From NCBI GenBank assembly GCA_027919835.1, contig JANVFP010000012.1, positions 62,001-126,000 of the forward strand: 64,000 nucleotides of DNA. The letters are read 5' to 3'. A program made the position numbers and the translations under genes. This stretch comes from Lentinula raphanica. Lineage: Eukaryota; Basidiomycota; Agaricomycetes; Agaricales; Omphalotaceae. How positions within the stretch are numbered: position 1 is the stretch's first letter; every line of letters starts with the position of its first letter. Below, piece by piece: positions 22,255-31,389 of the stretch. The notes beneath the pieces are model-generated. The model worked only from the letters and a program-made list of their open reading frames with translations, had not been told where the DNA came from and searched no databases.

Positions 22255-23290
22255 TCAGTTGACCTCCAAGATGGCATCTTCTGCTCGTAGAAGAAGCCTC
22301 TTTGTGAGTGATTGTGTGAGCTGATAGACAGCGTACAATGCTCTAGAATCTGGTCAGAGTCTATGATGGTGCACCATGTTGCTGAAATATACCTAGCTGC
22401 ACCAACCATGATCAAGAGGATTATGATGAGTGCTGAGATATCCCTGTCGTTGTTCCGTCTCCGACCTCGAAATCTAGTCAACCAGTGGACTCCTGGGCCC
22501 ATGAAAGGAAGAGAGATAATCATATGGATGAGAGAGGAAGCGCCTATGAGAGGTAAGCCAATGACGAATCGTTGGATAAACCTCTTGAGAAAGCCAGCGC
22601 CCTCTTTGGAATCAGGAGAAGCCTGGAAGGGAGTGCTGGCAGTAGCTTGACCTGGAGTAAATAATGTTTCCAGTTCAAGATCTTCATCTTGAAGAATCCG
22701 CAAGGCAGCCCTGACAAGATCATGTATAACTTCTGTTGGGTCATAGAACCAATGTGAGGAGGAATAGATATAGAGGCTGGAGCCTGATGGGCCTTGGAAG
22801 TAAGCAAGAAGATAAGTGGTGATATATGAAGAGAGCAAAGTGAGTAGGGTGAATATGAAGGCTGAGACACAGCCCACGATTACTTTATAGAGAGCATGAG
22901 CGGTGATTTCTAGAGAACAGATAAGACATGTACAAACCAGGATTAGACGCAATACCGACGGCGCGTGTTCGTGAAAACCTGTATGAGTAGCCACACATCC
23001 CACACCGAAAGAATGCGGATTTGTTTTGGGAGCTAGTTCGCCATCTTTGTAAACATTTCACATGGATATGCTAGAGAGCATAATTAACAATGATTGAGCA
23101 GAGTAACTCAGATGATTTACACTGATTGTTCCCCTAGAATCCAAGAGATGCATCAGGGGGGATTGACTATTGGGTGGTTTGATACACACCTACAGAGACA
23201 AGGACGAATAAGTCGTCCTAGTTCTTGTTCAGCGTCATCTCCTTCAAGGCAGATTCGACACTGTCTTTGGTCCTCTGAATTCTCTGCCAT
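22255..23290 (-). CDS. RING-CH (MARCH-type) membrane E3 ubiquitin ligase
   Basis: A RINGv zinc finger is assembled from small exons. Exon 1 (from the ATG at 23290) gives MAENSEDQRQCRICLEGDDA and IRPCLC. A micro-exon gives RGTIS, and the next exon gives HIHVKCLQRWRTSS followed by FFRCGMCGYSYRFSRTRAVE. The spacing C-x2-C, C-x-C, H-x2-C, C-x2-C is that of RING-CH ligases, which put ubiquitin on membrane proteins. The rest has hydrophobic segments (LYKVIVGCVSAFIFTLLTLL, then FVIGLPLIGASSLIHMIISL and ISALIIILLIMVGAARALYA) separated by an acidic loop (LQDEDLELETLFTPG), and ends LLLRAEDAILEVN. It is easy to misread because the longest open frame across the 5' half is not the coding frame. Four or five short introns are needed. 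The substrate is unknown. Confidence 0.88.
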
Positions 23291-23403
23291 TGAAAGGTGG
23301 TGGACGAAAGGAAGGTGTGGCAATTGGTCATTTGCCGACCGCTAAGCGCTGAACGCTCCAGCACGGACCGGTATTGCCGGATTTTCTTTTCTCCGTGCTC
23401 ATC

Positions 23404-24996
23404 ATGGCCAGCGATGTGCTAAACAGTAACCACATTCGGATTGTTGGCGCAGTGGCTGGCATCGGCAGTGGTAAGCCTCATTGCCTCTATTCTATCCTGT
23501 CTTCGCTGAATGTTCTGCATACTCCTAGGCTTAACAAAGGTGAGCCGCCACCAATTCCACGACCCGATTTAGGTTTTACGACAATCATTTCTTAGGTTAC
23601 TGTTGGCCATGGGTCGGTGGCGCCCCCCGTAGATCAACTGGTCACTGATATAGTCTATGAAACTTAGCTTTGACACTATCAAAACACGACTACAATGTTC
23701 TCCTGGGATGTACAGAGGTGCTTTCGATGCTTTCTTCACCATCATACGAAAGGAGGTATGTCAGCCGGCTCGTTCACCTAAAGCTTCCGAGTCCCTCTAA
23801 TCTCATCTTCAAAGGGACCGCTTGCCCTATACAAGGGTGCGACACCTCCTGCTGTAGGCTGGGCAGGTAAGGCTCGATGTTACTCTTTAACAGTCGCTGA
23901 GACCATGCAAAAGCAATCGACTCTCTACTCCTTGGTTCACTCCACAACTATCGACTCTTTCTGATACGCAACGGTATGACTGAACCCACCCCAGGTTCTG
24001 GCATCCCACGTCTCACCATCGCCGGACATGGTCTTGCAGGCGTGGCTGCTGGCGTCACAAGGTTTTCTTTTACCCTCTTCTACACACAATGTTGTTCTTT
24101 ATTGAGTAGCGATTAGTACCATCATTGCTACACCTATCGAACATATAAAGGGTATCTCTGTCTCTTCATACTCATCACAACGTGTCACATTGATTTCCTC
24201 TAGTGAAGCTGCAGCTGCAATCTCAAAGGTCCATCTCCGATCGTCAGTTCAAAGGGCCCATTGACTGTATCCGTCAAATTATTCGTGTACAAGGCCCCCT
24301 TGGGCTCTGGTCTGGGTTTACAGGCAGTGTTGCCTTTCGCTTGAACTTTGGGTTCATGTTTCTCTCGTTTGAGGTTAGTCTTCTTCCAAATCATGAACAA
24401 TACCCGCTACGCAAGTCACCCCATCCCACATTCACAGGCTCTCATGCGGTTATCTTCCTCATTGAACGGCTCGCTATTCGAGGTGGGACCTTGGTCTAGC
24501 TCATTGGATACATCCTGGCGGATCTGATCACACAGAAACCATAGATGACAACCGGCACAGCCAACTTTATCTCAGGAGGACTGGGCAGCTTTGTCTTTTG
24601 GCTTTTTGCCATGCCAGCCGATAATATCAAAAAGTAAGCTTTGGGGGTTCGTTCTTCACTCATGCGTTCGACTCATTCGAGCTTCGTCTTGCTCGCCTCA
24701 CTCAGCCGAATGATGTCTTATCCGCACCCTTTACCATATCCTCAGAATGCTGTCAAACTCGGCCATCGTCCTTCCTTTTGGGCTACCGCTGCGTCTATAC
24801 ATTCACAACATGGAATTCCTGGGTTCTTCAGAGGATTGGGCCCGTGCTTCCTACGTGCTTTCCCCGTCAATGCGTCGGCGTTTTTCGTCTACGAAGGCTT
24901 GCTCCGGGCTCTTGGAGCTGAGAAGGTGAGCATACGATCATGTTTTTTTGGTACATGCAAAGCGCCGCTCATGTTATTCAGACTAGACATTCATGA
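23404..24996 (+). CDS. Mitochondrial solute carrier (SLC25 family)
   Basis: This is an inner-membrane carrier with three repeats. Repeat 1 reads VGHGFDTIKTRLQ with IRKEGPLALYKGATPPAVGW. Repeat 2 reads ATPIEHIKVKLQLQ with RVQGPLGLWSGFTG. Repeat 3 reads FWLFAMPADNIKNRMM with HGIPGFFRGLGPCFLRAFPV and NASAFFVYEGLLRAL. Seven or more GT-AG introns connect the exons, the last ending at 24996 (TRHS). Context suggests the ornithine/carnitine/YMC1-like branch, but the substrate is not certain. In repeat 1 the conserved Pro of P-x-D/E-x-x-K/R is replaced by Gly, while repeats 2 and 3 keep Pro. It is divergent from the RING-CH gene with 113 bases between starts. Confidence 0.9.
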
Positions 24997-25286
24997 ATTC
25001 TATGTATATACAAGTAGAGATTTTATCTATAGAGATCTTCATATATTCTTTGAATCTGTCTAAAATAGCATGATGATTTCCGGATACGGTAAAAAGTTTA
25101 CCTTATATGGCATATTGTGCTTAAAATCTGTCACTCATAAACTCGGAAACTCCATCCACATACAGGCTATATATGTAGTCAGTATACTGTACATTGCTTG
25201 AGAGACAACGCATTAGGTAGACACTGATACGATACATAGGATGTACTAAATAAGCCAAGAAGGCGCGTCCTCGCGTCAGAGAGTAG
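24997..25286. other. Convergent intergenic gap
   Basis: This gap of about 290 bases lies between the 3' ends of the carrier gene and the REX4-like gene and is AT-rich. I see no gene. Confidence 0.45.
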
Positions 25287-26250
25287 TCACAGGTAGCAAC
25301 GGGAAAATGTACTTGGTGGTAGAGCACAAGGCCAACTACCTCGCACGATAGACTCTTCCCAGTTTCCGGCATCTGAACGGTACAAGTCCAAGGCCGCGCG
25401 GGCGTTTTCGAGCTAAAAGGATGTATAGAATAGAATGAGTTCATAAGATCCAAATACATCACCGTGACCTCTCCCGGGAAATTTAGACACTTACGGGATT
25501 CTGCTCACTTTCCTGACAGCGGCGGCACATAAGTTGCCAGGACAATGTTCGGAGACCAACGATATGATTTGGCGACCGAAGGGCATTCCGAAAGGGCTTT
25601 CAAGTGAGGACGAATGAGAAACAGAGAAATCGGGTCGACCAATGGGAGTTGGGGATTACCTGATACAGTGCTACATCTCTTGTGTCTACGGCAGGATGCG
25701 GTATTCCTAAAACTGGACTTGATTGTCAGAAACCAGATGGGTCGAAAATTCACAACGCAGGTTCATTTACCAGAGAGATCATTCCAGATGGAATGTCCAA
25801 CGAGGATGTGGCCCTTGATAATGCTCGCTACATGCTGCTGAACAGCATTGAAAGCCACCGCGTTTTCTCCAGCCCCTATTAACTTACTAGAAACGACGAA
25901 AAATGGAGTCATGTACTTACTAGACGATAGATGACCGGGTTCAATCCCAGTAGTAGCCGTTCTATATTCTGTGACCTGCCACACGCGAGTCCAAGTATCA
26001 GAAATCATCTTGCGTCTCGTATCATGGGCGACGACATGCCTTCATGGTTGGCGCAACGTATGTATCGAGGATGGTATTTCCTCGAAAGTCGACGATAGCA
26101 ATCCGGCTTGATTTAAGCTGAGAGTTGGCAAAACGGTCGCGTAGAGTCAAGGGAAAAAAAAGTCTCTTACGCCAACATCGATGTAGTTCCTCCGGGTCCA
26201 ACGCCTACGTTTATGCAGGAAATCGCATAGTATTGTTTTGCATGGGCCAT
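25287..26250 (-). CDS. REX4-type 3'-5' exonuclease-like protein, catalytic residues altered
   Basis: The exon chain gives a REX4/ISG20-like DEDDh fold: MAHAKQYYAISCINVGVGPG, TTSMLARIAIVDFRGNTIL, DTYVAPTMKVTEYRTATTG, IEPGHL, NAVAFNAVQQHVASIIKGHI, LVGHSIWNDLSVLGIPHPAV, DTRDVALYQ, GLRTLSWQLM and LENARAALDLYRSDAGNW, ending STFSRCYL. True REX4 enzymes have D-x-E in the Exo I motif. Here the aligned positions read S-C-I (ISCINVGVG), and the Exo III motif reads ENARA instead of EDARA. The Exo II Asp (WND) remains. Splice junctions are clean, including one GC-AG intron (25976-26039), so the gene looks intact rather than decayed. Ribosome biogenesis is the role of true Rex4; this protein more likely binds without cutting. 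An extra upstream 5' exon cannot be excluded. Confidence 0.8.
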
Positions 26251-27493
26251 CTAGATAGGATCCGATAGGACTTGCCTCAAAGCGGGAAAACAGGGGAGGG
26301 CCAGATAGAGGATGACAAGTTGGTCCACCATCCTATAAGTACCGGTTTTGTTTTCAGAAATTCACAAACCGAGGAAAATTGAGATCTGACAGCGGAGGAG
26401 TGAATTTAGAGTCGACGAAGAAGGAAGTAATGAGTCGGAGAGGGGAGTACTTACTCCAGCGCATGGAGAATAGAGAGTGATTATTGACAGATAGATAGAT
26501 AGTACTGTCCGTAGAAATCGCGTGTACTATACTCTTCGCAGAAGGTCAAGCCTGATCAGGCCGAACAAAAGGAATCCTGACAAACCAGCGCTTTGACTTT
26601 ACTTACTAATAGAGGATGTCGAATCGTACTCGTAGATCACCAAACACTCTTGACTTAGTTCCACTTTCGCTTTAGATCACGAAATTAACGGGAAATACTG
26701 TCAACGAAACGGATGGTGCTTGCTCACAAGTCGGTCCCGGTCTATCATAACTTTTTTTCCTCGATGATATGTCCAACAAACACAACTCTACCGTATTGTG
26801 AAAACATAATGATCCAGTATCATCCCAACACGATCAAACCCACTTCCGCGTTACTCCAACAGAGGAGTTATCCTTCATTCTCCTTGTCCTATCGAATCAG
26901 ACAACGTCCACGTTGGTACGAATTTGAACGGTCCCGTGCAATCTTCCTTTACGTCGCAAGTACACCTTTGCAGATCGATTTGACGTCGAATACCGTATTG
27001 CTTCTATTTTCTCCAAATAGGTATCATCATCATCAACGATGAACCATCCATTCACTCCATTTCAAGCATGGAATTAGCATCGCGCGCTCCGAGATTTCAT
27101 ACCCCTGCCTGCCAGAATCCAGTAACGTAGATGCGAACCTGCACTGCAATCTGCACTTTTTTGTCCAGCATGTCGATGAGGGGGGGGTGGATAGGTATTA
27201 ATTGACGTATGACAGGGTAATATCGGCAGCAGTGAGCGCTTCACTCAAACTGTATGTACGATGAGACGCCGAGCATCAACGTCGGGGACCAGGTGACCGT
27301 GACGAGAATGGAAAGGGAGATGATAGTTGAACGACTCAATTCTAAACATCGTCAACGAAGACCGGGACATTCTTCGACATCGGGAGCGAACGCTCGCTCT
27401 TTCTCTCTCGATATTTTCCGAGAAATATTTGACGTGGTCAGGACTCAGGGAGAGCAGCACGCGGGTTCACGTTGAATTCCGATTTTGGTATTG
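26251..27493. other. Long intergenic region, no gene supported
   Basis: These 1.24 kb lie between the REX4-like start and the 3' end of the PPR-like gene. They contain a short GATA-type repeat (about 26489-26502) and a GGGGGGG run at 27181. A 109-codon plus-strand open frame at 26713 and a 73-codon one at 27254 have no motif. Nothing I could assign. Confidence 0.5.
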
Positions 27494-29197
27494 TTACGCT
27501 CCTCTGCGTAGTTCAGTACTCTTCAGATCCCTCACCCGCTTCTCCAGACGGATTTGGTGTGCTTCGAGCTTCCCGATGCCTCTGAATATGCTCCTAAACC
27601 GAGGTCGCCGAGACGAATGTTGTTGATTAACTAGGGAAGGTCCATTTGATAAGGAAGCCTGCTCGTTCGCCAGTCGTGCGTCAGCCAAAATGTCACTGGA
27701 TATGTCCAGTCGGCCTTGTTTGAGAGCGAGTGACGCGACACGAAGCCGGACTCGGCGGTCCTCTATCTCTGGTCCCCATCTACGCTTGAATGATGCCAGA
27801 CATTCAGATGCTAGCTGACCACTTTGCATCGCTCCACGCAAACTACCAAGTAAGAGAAACAGAGTGTTTGAATTCGGTTGGAAGGTCGAATGTGAAGCCA
27901 ATAGAGAGAAGAGGATTTTCCGATGTTCATGGAACTTTTTTAGTCCGCGCTCGCAAGAACCAAAAACTATGAGGATATGGATGATGTCGAGACACTGGCT
28001 AGTGAACTCGGGAGTAATCTGGGATGGAAGGTGGCTGAAAAAAGTTCGCACCAGTTGGAGGGCCTGTTCCTGTTGCTCCAATTGAAGTAAGATATACGCA
28101 ATGGAATGTATGATCCTAGGTTTGGTTTGAGTTATAGAAAACGAAGGTCGGTTCTGCATCAGAAACAGAAATCTCTTCGCGTAAACCAAGAAAGGAGTAT
28201 CATGCTCCGTCAAGATCAGCCCTTTACGACGAATACTCCGCCGTTTGAGACTTCCAAAAAATTCTGACCACAACACTTCAAGCTGATCGACGCTGACACT
28301 GTCATGGTCATTTTTTGGAATATCTGAGGAGTGTACTATGGCAGTCAGTGCCTGCCAGGCAGCATCCCAAGCGCCGATGCGTATCTTCCAGCGAATAACG
28401 AGTTTATGTGTTTCTGAATTTCTGCTGATATTAGCTGCTGCCATGTTCTCGAGAAGACATTGCACACTGCCAAAAGAGGCAGTCCGTATAGCCATGTTGA
28501 GTAGAAGATTATAAGACCGTGTGGACTGTGCCTTAGGGTGTAGATCATGGTAATCCATGAGTTGTGGAAGCGTAACGGGAGGAATGCGGCAGGAAAGTTG
28601 AGTTAGGTTTCGGTAAAGAGAAGCGCGACTTGTAACGGGTGAAAGGGAGCGCCGCCGGGTCTGTGGTTGCGGCGGTAGGCTAACCGGGTATCGAGCAAGT
28701 AGCGGATCTCCCCAAACGCAGTATGTTCCCAGTTCATTGTCGTAGTTTGAAGGGACAGAGTGACTCGACGCGTCCGTGCAACGTCCAGGGTCCAAAAAAT
28801 TCGCATCTTCAGTTGTGAGAGAGTCTGCATGTAGATAGCAAATAGCAGACTTCGTGTTTTGACGTAAGACACGATCTTTTGGTCTGAACGGTTTTTTAGG
28901 ATATGTCGTTGTACCGGTGGAAGGGTTGGTATTACTGTAGGCGACCGACGATTAGAGCAGCGTTCATGTGAAGTACACAAGGTCATACCCGGAGCCATAC
29001 AAGTCTCTGTATCCAACATCAATGTCCGCCGTCTGGTCATGAGCTGTAGAGTAATGGTATGAATTCTGAGCGACCCGACGAGACCACGCTTTACTAGCAG
29101 CGTTGTGTAAGATGGTAAAGAACGGTGTAGAGTGAGCGTGATGGCTGCTGCCGCTGCTGATAGCAGAAGACAAACGAGACCATCTCGTGCTGAGCAT
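27494..29197 (-). CDS. Mitochondrial PPR-like helical-repeat protein
   Basis: Exon 1 begins MLSTRWSRLSSAISSGSSHH and is rich in Arg, Ser and Ala with no acidic residues, consistent with a mitochondrial targeting peptide. It splices at about 28985 (GTATGA donor) into NTNPSTGTTTYPKKPFRP and one long exon. The body is alpha-helical with 30-40 residue spacing (RSYNLLLNMAIRTASFGSVQ, IHSIAYILLQLEQQEQALQL, LFLLLGSLRGAMQSGQLASE, VRLRVASLALKQGRLDISSD), as in pentatricopeptide-type RNA-binding proteins. The C-terminus is basic (EKRVRDLKSTELRRGA). Involvement in organelle RNA metabolism is inferred from the repeat pattern and leader only. Confidence 0.7.
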
Positions 29198-29583
29198 ACA
29201 TGAACTTGGCCCAGCTTCGTTGGAGGTTTAGCGTATGACCGTTCGCTTGAGCGTTTAAGACGATTTTGCCATACATGAACAAACAACTTCTATGCATTTT
29301 TGCATTCTCCTTACACATTGATTGATTAATGAGCTGACCGTATAGACAAGAAAAGTGAAAGAGTGCATGTATCCCGCCAAGTCCACCGATAAAGTATGTC
29401 AATTGTCATAAAATTCATAACAGATGAAATTGTAAAGTGGAATTCAAACAGCAAATGGCAAGAAAAAATAATGAAAACGTTCAAGTACATTTGTACATTT
29501 GTTGTGAATGCTACCAAGATCTATGAGACGTTCTAATCCAAAAACAAACCTAGATTGTTCACATACCGTTGAGAAGAACTGAA
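29198..29583. other. Intergenic region, STS1 3' / PPR-like promoter
   Basis: This 386-base gap lies between two minus-strand genes. I see no gene. It holds the PPR-like promoter and the STS1 3' UTR. Confidence 0.45.
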
Positions 29584-30754
29584 CTACGACAGCATCCGCT
29601 GTTGATTGGTGCGTCCGACTAACCAGCCCACTCGTCCAACCCACTGATCCCTCACTTGTCGCATGACATGACCAATTTGCGAATCCTTCGCAGCAAATTC
29701 ATCGAGACGCTGGATCCAGTTATGGACCGTTTCGCTTCCAAACATGCCTCCTTCTTGGTTGACGAAGAGGTCGATCCGAGCTACCCATGCGCTCCACTCT
29801 TCGGATAGCTTCGATAGCAGCAGGGCCTCTATACCGTTTTGAGCAAGCTGGGGTTGCGACAAAACATGTCCAGTTAGATTGGACAGGAAGAAGAATACTT
29901 CCGTGGGATGCGGTTTGGTCTGGTTGGAGAAAGTGGTCTGAGACGATGCAGGTGTGTAAGAGAAATAAGGCCGATAGGACATAAAGGTGGAGACGAAATC
30001 ATTTATGTGAGGACGCAAGCGTGACTGAATGTAAGAGTCACGCATGCCACCCCCGCCAGAGCCGGCTCCGAAACCGAAGCCTAATGAGGTAGACGAGGAG
30101 AAGGTAGCGTTGTTGGAATAAGGATACGCTTCTCTGAGCTTCTTGGAAGACTCTGCCAGCGCCTGCGTCGCGGTCTCCACGGTGGGACGGGGAATGAGTG
30201 GAAGGATAGCGGATTTAAGAGAGGGCTGAGACTTGATAAGGGAGGTCAGAATCGGCAGCAATGAATGAGAAGGAAGGGTGGCTATTAGAAACGAGGTAGT
30301 TTAGCAGTGAGCAAAGGAGTGGGGCAAATAAGAAAAACGTGCCAAGCAAAACTCCAATGTCGATGTCTTTATCCTCTGTCGCTCGTCTAGAATCGCTTGC
30401 AGCACTGTCATCCTTGACCACTGAGTCTGTGGAGGGCACGGTACGGATCCTTTTAGGAGCAGCCCGTTTAGGACGCTCAGGAGTCGGACTTCGATCCATC
30501 ACTTCATCCTGTCGAAAGTTCTCGGTCTCCTCAGGCTCATGTTTGCGTTTTTGTGGTCTCTGAGCGGCGTTTGATAGCTGAGAGGTTGAAGCAAGCTGAT
30601 TGAGAGCAGAGAGTTGCGTAGATTGAAAAGGTGAGGTGGCCCAGGATTGTGAGGACATGTTGCTGGTACCAGTGAGCCCAAAGCCGAAACCAGGGGCATC
30701 TTTGGTAGAGCGTGGATGGAAACCTATCGAAGGCGAAAGCTGGACATGGGCCAT
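29584..30754 (-). CDS. STS1: Nuclear proteasome tethering factor Sts1/Cut8
   Basis: Sts1 (Cut8 in fission yeast) tethers the proteasome to the nucleus and is itself short-lived. Exon 1 starts MAHVQLSPSIGFHPRSTKDA and carries a basic stretch (RPQKRKHEPEE, RPKRAAPKRIRT) that fits a nuclear import signal. It ends DIDIGVLL. A GC-AG intron (30282-30342) joins to ATLPSHSLLPILTSLI, LPLIPRPTVETATQAL, SSKKLREAYPYS and VSTFMSYRPYFSY. The six-helix core continues VFFFLSNLTGHVL and GIEALLLSKLSEEWSAWVAR, then VHNWIQRLDEFA and HVMRQVRDQWVGRVGW. Only the GC donor keeps the reading frame. An upstream motif pair is shared with GID8. Confidence 0.9.
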
Positions 30755-31389
30755 GAGTGTGACAAAGAGAGGGAAAGAACGATGGAATGAACAAGAGAAC
30801 GGACACAAAGCTCTCCGTCAGGCCAACAGAATTATCCAATCAGCCTGCCCTAAAGCACGCTGATTACATAAATCTCGTGCTCGTTTTTTTTTGTTCACGG
30901 GCCACATCTTGCTTCCAACGTTCACCAACTGACAAGACTCTCAAGGTGATTATTCTCTTCTGTCCTTCCAGTGACGAAACCAATGAATCGCTACTTCGAA
31001 GTCACGACTAATGAGCTTCATTCATATACCCAAATTTCCGAGCCTCTTCATCTTGTTTCCCTCCAAGCTTTTACTGACAGTGATATGCTCTAGGTCCTGA
31101 ACCCCTTGACGTGTCACAATCCCAAATGCTAGGCCTAGTGAGTTTCATTTTCTTTACTGTCTTCATATGATGTGAATATCTAGAAGTCAAGCACAGATCT
31201 CGTCTCAAGGACGGGGCTTGAAGATCTTCCATGCTAATACTGATTCACCTACTCTTACCTTGTCTGAGGTCTTTTCAAAATTCTAACATCGTTCACTTTT
31301 CTAGTCCGGGGGTATACATATTCTAGTAATTATCATCATGTATCATGTACTACTGTATGAATGAATGTTCAGCGCTCAGCTTATACCAT
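30755..31389. promoter_or_regulatory. STS1 upstream region
   Basis: This 635-base region contains AGCCTGCCCTAAA (30842-30854) and, 21 bases on, CGTGCTCGTT (30876-30885). Both recur upstream of GID8. No gene is supported in the rest. Confidence 0.4.

Noticed and set aside
22981..23056. An alternative reading of the 5' part of the RING-CH gene as a membrane protein beginning PKTNPHSFGVGCVATHTGF
   Set aside because: This frame has no start codon. Splicing in the other frame gives a complete RING-CH zinc finger.
25941..25965. tRNA-like GGTTCAATCCC string
   Set aside because: It is part of a coding exon of the REX4-like gene and no cloverleaf arms flank it. No tRNA was supported anywhere in the window.
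26713..27042. 109-codon plus-strand open frame
   Set aside because: No motif and unusual composition. Nothing distinguishes it from a chance frame.
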